Source: an uncultured Collinsella sp.
GTDB lineage: Bacteria; Actinomycetota; Coriobacteriia; Coriobacteriales; Coriobacteriaceae
Assembly: GCA_900549245.1 (NCBI GenBank)
Contig: URNQ01000027.1
Span: 1 to 13,954, forward strand
Reading direction: 5' to 3'
Length of the DNA: 13,954 nt
Positions 7,411 through 13,954 of the stretch are shown in pieces. Made by a program: the position numbers and the translations under genes. The notes under the pieces were generated by a model. That model worked only from the letters and a program-made list of their open reading frames with translations, did not search any database and was not told the DNA's origin. Position 1 is the first letter of the stretch. Each line of letters begins with the position of its first letter.

Positions 7411-7478
7411 ATGAGAGTGGATAATCTCCCGTTTTTGGCCTATACCAGCGCTAAAAGTGGGAGATTATCCACTCTCAT
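7411..7478. repeat. Perfect 20-bp inverted repeat with short spacer
   Basis: ATGAGAGTGGATAATCTCCC (7411-7430) is the exact reverse complement of 7459-7478. The spacer is 28 bases and adds a further TTTT/AAAA pairing (7433-7436 with 7453-7456). No T-run follows either arm, so it is not an intrinsic terminator. It may be a small dispersed element or a strong RNA hairpin. Confidence 0.75.
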
Positions 7479-7626
7479 CGAGCAAGTGTCCGAAAATCCG
7501 CCCTCATTCCTTCTTAGGGCCCTCCGTCCCCGAGGTATCGTGGCTCGTCTGCCGAATGATTGATGCGGGCGCTCTGCGGCCATGTCACACTCAGAGGTGG
7601 CCTGACCCAACTTGGAAGGAGCCTCC

Positions 7627-8328
7627 ATGAGCCTTGACAACGTAACCCTGCGCGCCGCCACGCTCGATGACCTGGCCGGCATCGCCGCCATCTACAACCA
7701 GCTGTGGTGCAACACGCTGCGCAACCGCGGCGACGTCGAAGCTGCCGATTTCTGCGCGCGCTTTAACATCGCCATGCAGCTGCAGCGCTCCCCCATCGCA
7801 CTCGTCGCCGAGACCGAGGGCCGCATTATCGCCGCCTGCTGCATCGGCATCTTCGAGGACGGCAAGCCGCGCACCAATCCCACGTGGGAGCCCTGCTATA
7901 ACGAGATGTTCGCCCAGGCAACCGAGATGGCAAAGACCGCCGATGCCAAGCTCGAGGGCTCGCTCTTTGGAGACAGCCGCGAAAAGGCCACAGCGGATCG
8001 CTTTGCCGCCACAGGCAACGAATATGCCCAGGGTCAGCTCAACTTGATTATCATTGTGCCTGAATGGCAGGGCAAGGGACTCGGCCGCGAGCTCATCGAC
8101 CTTGCGCGCGCCGAGCTCGCCAAGGCAGGCTGCACCAAATTCTTCCTGATGAGCGACTGCAACTCCGACTGGCAGTTTTACGAGCACCTCAACATGAAGC
8201 GCATCCTAGAGGACCACAGCCAAGACACCGGTGACGGATTTATCGTCTATATGTACGAGGCACGCTCTAAGTACCCCTTCAATCAAGGTGCGCCGGGCAC
8301 CCGGCCCTTGGCCTCTGCCCAGGAATAA
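7627..8328 (+). CDS. GNAT-family N-acetyltransferase
   Basis: A 233-residue predicted cytosolic acetyltransferase. The N-terminus VTLRAATLDDLAGIAAIYNQ is the usual beta1-alpha1 opening of the family. The acetyl-CoA binding motif A is IIIVPEWQGKGLGRELI (about 141-157), with the Q-x-x-G-x-G pattern at 148-153. A conserved-looking NSDWQFYEHLNMKR (179-192) follows, matching the family's motif B with the Tyr of the catalytic region. It would transfer an acetyl group to an amine, but the substrate cannot be inferred. The start is the ATG at 7627, preceded by GGAAGGA (7614-7620) six bases away; a TTG five codons upstream overlaps that site and is rejected. The gene is monocistronic, and only 24 bases separate its stop from that of the convergent gene. 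Confidence 0.92.
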   Translation: MSLDNVTLRAATLDDLAGIAAIYNQLWCNTLRNRGDVEAADFCARFNIAMQLQRSPIALVAETEGRIIAACCIGIFEDGKPRTNPTWEPCYNEMFAQATEMAKTADAKLEGSLFGDSREKATADRFAATGNEYAQGQLNLIIIVPEWQGKGLGRELIDLARAELAKAGCTKFFLMSDCNSDWQFYEHLNMKRILEDHSQDTGDGFIVYMYEARSKYPFNQGAPGTRPLASAQE

Positions 8329-8352
8329 CCCAGGGGGCCGGACCGCCCGTCC

Positions 8353-9903
8353 CTAAACCTGCCCGACAGCGCGATATCTCGTCGCCCGAGCGCGCCCCTC
8401 TTTAACGAGTGCGCCTTCCTCAAGCAAACCGTTGATAACCCGCAGCGTCACGTCGCGCCCAGTTCCCAGAGCGTCCGAAGCATCCTGGCGCGTAAAACCG
8501 CGGGGCCGCTCAAGGGCAAAGCGAATCAAGGCGCGAGCGTATCCACCACGTCGCTCGTCCGAGACATCCTGTAGCATCGCGGACGCCTTGCACGCAACAT
8601 CAAAGCCAAGCTCCTCCACGAGCTTGGCACGCACCTCGTGGCCGCAGTCGCCATTCATCGACACGTGCCCCTCTCGCTGCGCTCGCACGGATGCAAACGC
8701 CTGCGAAACATCGGGCGGCAGCGCCCCTTCCCGCTCGAGCTGCTCATAATCGCTGTAATCCCCACGCAAGTTGGGACCGCTATTGCCACGAGGCGTCAGA
8801 TAGGAATTGCGCACGGCGTTGACGTTGGGCAGCGACAACCTAAACATTGCAGGGTAGGCACAGACTTCGGGTTCCAACCCTTCCGCCTCATAGAGCGCAC
8901 GGATCCCCTTGAGGCCCGTTCCAAACGCCTCAACCATCCCCAGACGCAAAAAGAGCAGTTGCAGCTTTGGATTCCGAGCGTCCGAGCCGCCCGCAAGCGC
9001 CTCCTCGACGCTGATGTGCTGCGGCCCTCCCGCATTGGTAAATTCAAGCGCCGTACGGCTCATCTTGATAAGAGACGCCACCGAAGATTCGTAGTCGCGA
9101 TGGATAAACAGGTTCAGAATTCCCTCTCGAACAGCCTCGCGGGGATAGTCGTCCTTATCTATGCGATCGAGCCTTCCCGGCACAAAGTACATACGCGTTG
9201 CGTTCGATATATTGAGGAACCGTTCGATATCCTCTATCTGCCTGAAGATCGAGCCCTCGCCATCCTGACGGTCGATAAACTCGGTATACGCATCGTCGTT
9301 GAAGAGGCCAGCGCGGACTGCAAAGGGGTTTTGGTCAGAGACCAGCAGTGCCAAATTGGTGTAAAAGCCCAGCTCATCGATAAGGCCGAGATTCTTTTGA
9401 GAGGTTTGGTCAAACGTAATCTCCGCGCGCCTAAAGACCCGCTCGGCTTCAAAAAACGTCAAGCTCTGTTCATGAGAGCGCGCGGTCTCAAAATAATCGC
9501 CGTCGGTGCGCTTGATCATCGAGCGGATCTGGGCCATCTCGATGGGCACGTTGGCAGGACCTAGGCGCCGATATACCCCGGCGGGAACAAATCCCTTCGA
9601 GCACAGGCAGTACGGCTTGTGAGGACCCGCTTCCACCTCGATTTTCACCAACGCTGCGCCATCGATGTCCAATGCGGAGACCGTCGTGATTTCAGAAACG
9701 TCGGGATACACGCCATCGGTTATTGCATTAGAGCATTGAAGCATGGTGGCATCGATATCGTCCACGCCGACGATACTGCCAAAATCGTCGATTCCGATAT
9801 ACAAGGTACCGCCATTCGAATTGGCAAACGCCACCACAGCTTTGAGCAGCTTAGGGGTAAATGTGCACTTGAACTCCACGGTCTCACTTTCAACAAGCTG
9901 CAT
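8353..9903 (-). CDS. AlbA_2 (Schlafen-type) ATP-binding regulator with C-terminal winged helix
   Basis: A 516-residue protein. Residues 1-125 form the AlbA_2 domain, with the typical opening ESETVEFKCTFTP and the GGTLYIGIDDFGSIVGV stretch (31-47). A GHKL-like ATP-binding region follows (about 250-350). It shows EAVREGILNLFIHRDY (256-271), the family's N-box-like helix, and NPKLQLLFLRLGMVEAFGTG (311-330). The C-terminus (about 455-512) looks like a winged helix (RPRGFTRQDASDALG, then a recognition helix and wing). Such proteins are annotated as putative transcriptional regulators or ATP-binding proteins; the activity is not well established. I chose the ATG at 9903 because AGGGGG lies four bases upstream; the ATG at 9918 has no ribosome binding site. 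A palindrome overlaps this start region. The gene converges on the GNAT gene and is not obviously in an operon. Confidence 0.9.
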   Translation of the reverse strand: MQLVESETVEFKCTFTPKLLKAVVAFANSNGGTLYIGIDDFGSIVGVDDIDATMLQCSNAITDGVYPDVSEITTVSALDIDGAALVKIEVEAGPHKPYCLCSKGFVPAGVYRRLGPANVPIEMAQIRSMIKRTDGDYFETARSHEQSLTFFEAERVFRRAEITFDQTSQKNLGLIDELGFYTNLALLVSDQNPFAVRAGLFNDDAYTEFIDRQDGEGSIFRQIEDIERFLNISNATRMYFVPGRLDRIDKDDYPREAVREGILNLFIHRDYESSVASLIKMSRTALEFTNAGGPQHISVEEALAGGSDARNPKLQLLFLRLGMVEAFGTGLKGIRALYEAEGLEPEVCAYPAMFRLSLPNVNAVRNSYLTPRGNSGPNLRGDYSDYEQLEREGALPPDVSQAFASVRAQREGHVSMNGDCGHEVRAKLVEELGFDVACKASAMLQDVSDERRGGYARALIRFALERPRGFTRQDASDALGTGRDVTLRVINGLLEEGALVKEGRARATRYRAVGQV

Positions 9904-9912
9904 GCTACCCCC

Positions 9913-9933
9913 TATCATCGACTATCGACGATA
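9913..9933. promoter_or_regulatory. Imperfect palindrome at the start of the AlbA_2 gene
   Basis: TATCATCGA and TCGACGATA flank a CTA centre, giving 8 of 9 symmetric pairs. The site lies 10 bases upstream of the chosen ATG and touches the ribosome binding site, a suitable place for an autoregulatory operator. The symmetry is visible; the role is inferred. Confidence 0.45.
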
Positions 9934-9997
9934 AGCAAGGCCCCTGGTACCCTCGCTTAGACCCGAGTGCCCGTGTGCAACGCTGCCCGCCGCACGC

Positions 9998-10031
9998 AAA
10001 AGGGCCCGCCAGCGTGTGCGCCAGCGGGCCC
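9998..10031 (-). terminator. Intrinsic terminator of the agmatine deiminase gene
   Basis: GGGCCCGC (10002-10009) pairs with GCGGGCCC (10024-10031). On the minus strand the stem is followed by TTTTGCG. It lies about 40 bases after the agmatine deiminase stop. Confidence 0.8.
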
Positions 10032-10071
10032 CAGGTCATATCGACACTACCCCGTGTGCCTGCAACCGCAT

Positions 10072-11193
10072 CTACTTGCAGCGCGCCTTGGGCTGCTGCT
10101 GGGTGATGCAGTGGATGTTGCCGCCGCCGTAGATAACCTCGCGAGTCATGATACCGATGACTTCACGGTCCGGATAAGCAGCCTGGATATCCTTGAGCGC
10201 CTGGGCGTCGTTGGGGTCACCGAACTGCGGCACAAGCACCGCTCCGTTGATGGGCAGGAAATTGAGATAGCTCGGCTCGAAGGCGTCCTCGGGGGTACGC
10301 GGCAGCACGCCCTCGACGGGATCGATCGTGCTGGCCTCCCCTTCGGTCATATATACCGAGGTCGCAGGCATGATTACCTTGTGGACCTTGAGTTTGCGGC
10401 CACGGGCATCCGTCGTCTCGGAAAGCGTCTTATACGCCTCCTGGCACTCCTTGTAGAACTTATGGTTGGGATCATCGGTCCACATGCAGCAGACCTCGCC
10501 GGGCGCACTAAAGCATGCGACGTCGTCCACATGACCGTTCGTTTCGTACGGATCGATACCGTCCTTGATCCAGATAACCTTCTCGATACCGAGATACTCA
10601 GAGAGCTTCTCCTCAATCTGCTCCTTGGTGTACTGCGGGTTGCGGTCCTCGTTGAGCAGACACATCTCGGTGGTCACGACGGTGCCTTGACCATCACAGT
10701 TGAACGAGCCGCCCTCGAGGATGTAATCCTCGGGACGATAACGGTTAACCTGCTCGAGCTGTGCCACCTGCAGGCCAATGGAAGCGTCCTTGTCCCACGG
10801 GAAATACAGGCCGTCAATGAAACCGCCGTAAGCATTAAAGTGGAAGTGCGAAAGAGCAACCTCACCATTGTCATTAACGAGGAACGCCGGGCCGGGGTCG
10901 CGAATCCAGCTGTCGTTGTACTCCATGTGGATAACGCGCACGTTTTCAACGCCGTCGAAGATCTCACACACCGCGGGGAAGTCTTCGGTGTTGACGCCCA
11001 CAGTGATGGGCTGAAAACGTGCAATGGTCTTGATGATCTCGGTGAAGACCTTCTGCGCCGGCTTGGCGCCGCAGCGCCACACATCCGAGCGATGCGGCCA
11101 CAAAATCCAGGTGCGCTCCTGCTCCTCGTACTCGCCGGGCATATAGAACCCGTCCTTCTTAGGTGTGGACTCACTCTCGTAGATGGTCTTCAT
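10072..11193 (-). CDS. aguA: Agmatine deiminase
   Basis: A 373-residue cytosolic enzyme of the guanidino-group hydrolase (PPADALT) superfamily. It converts agmatine and water to N-carbamoylputrescine and ammonia. Family landmarks are DGFYMPGEYEEQERTWILWPHR (with a 20-residue core at 14-33), NDSWIRDPGP (93-102), LEGGSFNCDGQGT (159-171), ETNGHVDD (217-224) and GGGNIHCITQQQ (356-367). The last contains the expected catalytic Cys362; His221 and the acidic residues of the guanidino site are present. Length is normal for the family. The start ATG at 11193 has AGGAG seven bases upstream. No putrescine carbamoyltransferase, carbamate kinase or agmatine/putrescine antiporter gene lies beside it, so the usual agmatine-deiminase operon is not seen here. 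A LuxR-type regulator gene is divergent across a 178-base gap, and a 10-bp inverted repeat abuts the ribosome binding site. Confidence 0.96.
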   Translation of the reverse strand: MKTIYESESTPKKDGFYMPGEYEEQERTWILWPHRSDVWRCGAKPAQKVFTEIIKTIARFQPITVGVNTEDFPAVCEIFDGVENVRVIHMEYNDSWIRDPGPAFLVNDNGEVALSHFHFNAYGGFIDGLYFPWDKDASIGLQVAQLEQVNRYRPEDYILEGGSFNCDGQGTVVTTEMCLLNEDRNPQYTKEQIEEKLSEYLGIEKVIWIKDGIDPYETNGHVDDVACFSAPGEVCCMWTDDPNHKFYKECQEAYKTLSETTDARGRKLKVHKVIMPATSVYMTEGEASTIDPVEGVLPRTPEDAFEPSYLNFLPINGAVLVPQFGDPNDAQALKDIQAAYPDREVIGIMTREVIYGGGNIHCITQQQPKARCK

Positions 11194-11206
11194 TTCAAGC
11201 TCCTAA

Positions 11207-11254
11207 ATCTCGGTGCTTTTGCTTGACGAGACCATGATGCGGCCGCACCGAGAT
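11207..11254 (-). promoter_or_regulatory. Leader hairpin or operator just upstream of aguA
   Basis: ATCTCGGTGC (11207-11216) is the exact reverse complement of 11245-11254, with a 28-base spacer. On the minus strand its 3' arm ends immediately before the TAGGAG ribosome binding site of aguA, so folding of the leader could affect translation. Alternatively the dyad is a binding site for the divergently encoded LuxR-type regulator. Confidence 0.5.
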
Positions 11255-11371
11255 GTTCTCAATGGTCCCTCGAGCCCCTTTCAGCGACCGACGGTATACC
11301 ATTCGCTGACCTAAAGTTCTATTCAGGCCGAGAACATGACATACTGGGTTCCACAATGGAAAGGATGCCCT

Positions 11372-12175
11372 ATGCCCCCATGCAATAAACAGCAGACTAT
11401 TGAGTTGGACAGTACGACCTGGACTGCTCTCAACGAGCTCGCGCTTGCAATCCACGCATCACGCGGTGTCGATAAGCTGCAAAAGGAGACCCTCGAGGGA
11501 ACGACAGGGCTCGTGCCCCATCGGATCGCCATGTTCGACCTGATCGAGGCGGCGGGCAGTGATGCCCCACGCTACGTCCACCCCGCAAGCAGCGGAATGG
11601 ACGACCGCGCACTGAGCGACTACTACAACCGCTACGCCGCGATGGACTATACAACATGGAGCTTTGACTTACATAAGGTCGGCGTCTACCGCGACCTCGA
11701 CCTCGTCGACGTCGAGCGACGCGATGCCACGCCCATCTATCGCAAATGGATGGAACCGCAGGGCGTCTACTTTGGCTGTACGGCCACGCTCGCGCACAAC
11801 GACAGCCCGCTAGGAAGCATCACCCTGTTTCGTGAACGCACGGCCGGAGACTTCACCGACACCGAGCTCGCAATCCTGCTCGAAGTCGCTCGGCACGCGA
11901 GCCTCGCGCTCGCCAACCTCTATCCTCGGGGCATTAAACTCACCCAGACAGAAGACACAAACCAGCTAAATGCTTTCATTACAGAACACAATATCCAACC
12001 GCGCGAAGCCGAAGTCATGCGGCTCATGCTCGACGGCAAAACGAACAAACAGATGGCAAACGAGCTATTCATAAGCGAGTCAACCGTCAAGAAGCATGTC
12101 AACGCCATCTATCGCAAGCTCGGCGTCAGCAACCGCCTGGGCCTCATGACTGCCACGCAAAACATCCCGCGATAA
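11372..12175 (+). CDS. LuxR-family transcriptional regulator with GAF-like sensor domain
   Basis: A 267-residue soluble protein. The first two thirds (about 20-185) resemble a GAF-like sensor fold by pattern: a helix LNELALAIHASRG, a mid-section around YYNRYAAMDY, and SPLGSITLFRERTAGDFTDTE followed by the helix AILLEVARHASLALANLY. The LuxR helix-turn-helix covers about 205-267, with IQPREAEVMRLMLDGKTNKQ, recognition-helix region SESTVKKHVNAIYRKLGVSN and a short tail. No receiver domain is seen, so a small ligand is more likely than phosphorylation; the ligand is unknown. The ATG at 11372 is chosen because AAAGGA (11360-11365) sits six bases upstream; an in-frame ATG at 11336 lacks a site. It is divergent from aguA and is the obvious candidate regulator of it. 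The relic at 4091-4201 derives from a close paralogue. Confidence 0.9.
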   Translation: MPPCNKQQTIELDSTTWTALNELALAIHASRGVDKLQKETLEGTTGLVPHRIAMFDLIEAAGSDAPRYVHPASSGMDDRALSDYYNRYAAMDYTTWSFDLHKVGVYRDLDLVDVERRDATPIYRKWMEPQGVYFGCTATLAHNDSPLGSITLFRERTAGDFTDTELAILLEVARHASLALANLYPRGIKLTQTEDTNQLNAFITEHNIQPREAEVMRLMLDGKTNKQMANELFISESTVKKHVNAIYRKLGVSNRLGLMTATQNIPR

Positions 12176-12176
12176 A

Positions 12177-12212
12177 AAAGGGCGCCCTCCATGCAGAGAA
12201 CGCCCTTTGATT
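12177..12212. terminator. Bidirectional intrinsic terminator after the GAF-LuxR gene
   Basis: AAAGGGCG (12177-12184) pairs with CGCCCTTT (12201-12208) across a 16-nt loop. On the plus strand TTTGATTT follows; on the minus strand a run of six T follows (from the A-run at 12174-12179). It begins directly after the LuxR stop. Confidence 0.75.
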
Positions 12213-12251
12213 TCGCCATTTGAATTAGTGTCGGCTCTGGCTCAAAGAGTA

Positions 12252-12290
12252 GACAGGTTTATTTTGGCAGGTTTTATCTGGGCAAATGTC
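12252..12290 (+). repeat. 39-bp dispersed repeat, copy 2
   Basis: It matches the minus strand of 2871-2909 at 35 of 39 bases, with the same GAC start and AAATGTC end. A GC-rich hairpin follows two bases later, on the same side as the short hairpin next to copy 1. Both copies are intergenic. Confidence 0.75.
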
Positions 12291-12292
12291 AG

Positions 12293-12325
12293 CCGCCGCG
12301 AGGGAGCTGCCTTCCCTCGCGGCGG
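12293..12325. repeat. Perfect 13-bp GC-rich hairpin next to the 39-bp repeat
   Basis: CCGCCGCGAGGGA (12293-12305) pairs perfectly with 12313-12325 around a 7-nt loop. No T-run follows on either strand, so a terminator role is unlikely. It looks like a REP-like extragenic palindrome joined to the 39-bp block. Confidence 0.7.
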
Positions 12326-12343
12326 GCTTCTAACAGAAAAAAC

Positions 12344-12464
12344 CAAGTGAGTAGGCTTTTTGCAGGAGGTCAAGCACGCCCCAAAACGCCACAGCTCTGA
12401 CCTGCGGTTTTATTGAGCATTTGTCGCGATGTGCTCGGCATATCCAAATAGGTCTACTCACTTG
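12344..12464. repeat. 121-bp segment bounded by an 11-bp inverted repeat
   Basis: CAAGTGAGTAG (12344-12354) is the exact reverse complement of 12454-12464. The interior has an inner pairing AGGTCA/TGACCT and no coding content. It may be a small miniature element or a structured noncoding segment; no target duplication is visible. Confidence 0.5.
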
Positions 12465-12487
12465 CATCTAAGACGCACCAGATAGGC

Positions 12488-12525
12488 AAAAAACCGCCGC
12501 AAAAGGGGCCGGTTCCCTTCGCGGC
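12488..12525 (-). terminator. Intrinsic terminator of the DUF4143 ATPase gene
   Basis: On the minus strand GCCGC (12521-12525), then GAAGGG, pairs with the CCCCTTTT-GCGGC side (12496-12508). This is followed by GG and six T residues (12488-12493). It starts about 20 bases after the ATPase stop. Confidence 0.8.
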
Positions 12526-12547
12526 TGTTGTTAATGCGCCGAGCTTG

Positions 12548-13717
12548 TTATCGTAAAAGCCAATCACGCGCCGAAACCACACTACAGTCTTTCGACTCAT
12601 ACGTTGAGTCCACGCGGGCCACAACATAGCGCGCATCTTTTGCAATGTCGATCTCATCGCATACAGTCTGTAGATGGCGGGCGTACTTATCGTGATACGT
12701 TCTGGATGATTTTATTTCGATAGCCTTGGGACTCCCTGAGTTTGTACAGTCGAGCAAATCGATTTCACGCTTGCTGTCGTCCCTATAGAAATACAGCTCG
12801 GGATTCTCGCCCACGTTGAGATGGCTCTTCGCCGTTTCGGAAACGATGAGGTTTTCGAAAACGGCCCCCAGATAAGGGCTCTCCAATAGTTGCTCCAGTG
12901 ATCCAATTTTGAGCAAATAGCAGAGCAGCCCCGTGTCGTAAAAATAGAGCTTGGGCGTTTTAGTTAGACGCTTCTTGGCATTTGCATAATAGGGCTGCAG
13001 CGAAAACGTCAGGTAGCTCTGCTCCAGGATGGACAACCAGCTTTTAATGGTCGATACGCTCACGCCCGTATCTCGAGAAAGCGAGGATATATTGATGAGG
13101 GCACCGACGCTCTGAGCAATTATGGACAGAAACTTATGAAACTCCGCCTTATTGCGCACATCAAGCAAGCCCACAACATCGCGCTCAACATAGGTATCGA
13201 TATAGCTGGGGAAATAAACCGAGGACGGCATTCCGGCGGAACGCAGGCGAGGGTATCCCCCTTCGAGCGCGAACAAATCCACTTCCAGCTGCCCCTGCTG
13301 GCCCCTCTCCGCTTCTCGAAACGATAATGGCAGCAATTTTAAGATCCCGACTCGCCCGGCAAGAGACTGCCCGATGCTTTTCATCATCAAAAAGTTTTGC
13401 GAGCCTGTAAGGATGTATTGACCGGCGTCTCCCCGCTCATCCGAAACGACCTGGATCATTGAAAACAAATCCGGCGCGTATTGCGCCTCATCGATGATGA
13501 GTCCGCCCTTTCGGTTGCGGATAAAACTCACCGGATCCTCCAAGGCCGCGCGCCTCGTTTGAGGGTCCTCAAGCGTGACGTAGGAATAGTCGGGAAAGGC
13601 ATGCCGAACCAGCGTAGACTTACCACTCTGCCTAGGCCCTGTCAACGACACAACAGGAAACCAGCCTGCCATGCGAATGAGCAACTCATGCAAATCCCTG
13701 TTAATGAACTCAGCCAT
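12548..13717 (-). CDS. AAA_14/DUF4143 ATP-binding protein
   Basis: A 389-residue protein with an N-terminal AAA_14 P-loop domain and a C-terminal DUF4143 domain. Walker A is GPRQSGKST (27-35), Walker B LIIDEAQ (73-79), and YILTGSQN (101-108) looks like the sensor-1 region. A helix-turn-helix-like stretch ISSLSRDTGVSVSTIKSWL (210-228) and FYDTGLLCYLL (259-269) are typical of DUF4143. The end has REID (317-320) and AIEIKSS (332-338), an arrangement like the restriction-endonuclease-fold core of this family. Function in the family is poorly known. I chose the ATG at 13717 because AAGGGG precedes it by seven bases; upstream ATGs up to 13792 lie inside tandem 23-bp repeats and would add 25 unlikely residues. 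The gene is more AT-rich than its neighbours, with many AT-ending codons, suggesting transfer. It is a single gene with its own terminator. Confidence 0.9.
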   Translation of the reverse strand: MAEFINRDLHELLIRMAGWFPVVSLTGPRQSGKSTLVRHAFPDYSYVTLEDPQTRRAALEDPVSFIRNRKGGLIIDEAQYAPDLFSMIQVVSDERGDAGQYILTGSQNFLMMKSIGQSLAGRVGILKLLPLSFREAERGQQGQLEVDLFALEGGYPRLRSAGMPSSVYFPSYIDTYVERDVVGLLDVRNKAEFHKFLSIIAQSVGALINISSLSRDTGVSVSTIKSWLSILEQSYLTFSLQPYYANAKKRLTKTPKLYFYDTGLLCYLLKIGSLEQLLESPYLGAVFENLIVSETAKSHLNVGENPELYFYRDDSKREIDLLDCTNSGSPKAIEIKSSRTYHDKYARHLQTVCDEIDIAKDARYVVARVDSTYESKDCSVVSARDWLLR

Positions 13718-13734
13718 ATCAACGCCCCTTATTA

Positions 13735-13803
13735 CGCTGTTACCATAATCGAATAGTTTCATTCTCCATAATCTTATAGTAGCGTTTACCATAATCTTAT
13801 AGT
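13735..13803 (-). repeat. Three tandem 23-bp direct repeats upstream of the ATPase gene
   Basis: The units are 13781-13803, 13758-13780 and 13735-13757. On the minus strand each begins ACTAT, continues to GATTATGG, and ends in a variable tail. The first two share 16 identical bases (on the plus strand CCATAATCTTATAGTA at 13766-13781 and 13789-13804). The third matches 13 of 15 core bases. The array ends just before the ribosome binding site of the ATPase gene, so it lies in the promoter or leader. Iteron-like protein binding sites are the likeliest reading. Confidence 0.8.
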
Positions 13804-13954
13804 AACCCAGTTCAAAAGCATTATTTATAGAGCCGAAATCTCAGACCCTAAATAACAAAAGCCACCACAATTGAACTGCGTCCCGAATCTTGGCCTTCTT
13901 TTATTAGAAGCGAACACTAGGACGCTTTCAATAGCCGTTTCCGAAACTCCACCG
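13804..13954. other. Noncoding right end of the window
   Basis: No gene is seen. An 8-bp inverted repeat (CAGTTCAA 13808-13815 with TTGAACTG 13871-13878) and a small hairpin CTTCT/AGAAG (13895-13899 with 13906-13910) are present. The sequence is AT-rich and may hold the promoter of the ATPase gene, but no clear hexamer pair was found. Confidence 0.4.

Larger units (their letters stand above)
7261..7626. other. Gene-free stretch between divergent LuxR and GNAT genes
   Basis: This 366-base stretch holds two separate dyads: a palindrome at 7296-7345 and a perfect 20-bp inverted repeat at 7411-7478. A minor stem GGGGTGG/CCACCCC (7359-7365 with 7380-7386) lies next to a ribosome-binding-site-like AAAGGAGG that is followed by no proper gene. 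Promoters for both flanking genes must lie here, but none has clear hexamers. Bases 7480-7610 show nothing I can assign. Confidence 0.6.
12211..12547. other. Gene-free, repeat-rich stretch between the LuxR and ATPase genes
   Basis: No gene is supported in these 337 bases. From left to right they hold the second copy of the 39-bp repeat (12252-12290), a strong GC hairpin (12293-12325), an 11-bp inverted repeat bounding a 121-bp segment (12344-12464), and the ATPase terminator (12488-12525). Base composition swings from GC-rich hairpins to AT-rich blocks, unlike the flanking genes. Confidence 0.6.

Noticed and set aside
7361..7423. A 20-codon frame starting GTG after AAAGGAGG
   Set aside because: The spacing between the ribosome binding site and the GTG is too short and the frame ends inside the inverted repeat.
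7279..7563. A 94-codon frame, and the 7440-7691 minus frame, in the LuxR-GNAT gap
   Set aside because: They read through the 20-bp inverted repeat, which makes them look alike (VDNLP in both), and have no start signals.
9967..11226. A 419-codon open frame opposite agmatine deiminase
   Set aside because: It is the antisense shadow of a clearly recognised enzyme.
12293..12325. Intrinsic terminator
   Set aside because: The stem is strong but no T-run follows on either strand, and better terminators lie on both sides.
13718..13792. Upstream start for the DUF4143 ATPase
   Set aside because: The extra 25 residues are encoded by the tandem repeats, and the best ribosome binding site serves the ATG at 13717.
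13735..13803. CRISPR array
   Set aside because: The units abut with no unique spacers of equal length; they are simple tandem repeats with a 23-bp period.

Overview
The window is a GC-rich bacterial chromosome segment. Gene content, codon use and protein style suggest a gut actinobacterium of the Coriobacteriia, with Collinsella as the best guess. This is an inference from general resemblance, not a database match. Ten protein genes are supported (one cut by the window edge), plus one relic of a regulator gene, several intrinsic terminators, and several inverted or tandem repeats between genes.

Left part (1-2510): the end of one ABC exporter half-transporter and a complete second one overlap by one base and end at a strong terminator. 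Their ATPase motifs are complementary: one subunit has a degenerate catalytic site and the other a degenerate signature motif. This is the pattern of heterodimeric exporters of the TM287/288 and BmrCD type. Next comes a 238-bp fold-back element with 35-bp arms and a short repeated block, both upstream of a class I DAHP synthase gene (aromatic amino acid pathway). A 33-codon remnant of a LuxR-type helix-turn-helix follows that gene.

Middle (4240-7345, minus strand): a membrane-bound LuxR-family regulator with about seven membrane segments precedes a Tat-exported lipoprotein amidohydrolase. A long near-perfect palindrome lies just upstream of the regulator. Between this pair and the next gene is a 366-bp noncoding stretch that also holds a perfect 20-bp inverted repeat.

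Right part: a plus-strand GNAT acetyltransferase converges on a minus-strand AlbA_2/Schlafen-type ATP-binding regulator. The latter has a palindrome at its translation start. Agmatine deiminase (minus) is divergent from a soluble GAF-like LuxR regulator (plus), and a hairpin abuts the deiminase ribosome binding site. A repeat-rich, gene-free stretch (12176-12547) follows. Last is a minus-strand AAA_14/DUF4143 ATPase, visibly more AT-rich than the rest, with three tandem 23-bp repeats directly upstream.

The recurring theme is LuxR-family regulators paired with catabolic or exported enzymes (two intact, one relic), interleaved with short inverted-repeat elements. No RNA genes, CRISPR arrays or transposase genes are seen. 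The most novel signals are the fold-back elements, the 39-bp repeat present twice, and the 23-bp tandem repeats before the ATPase gene.
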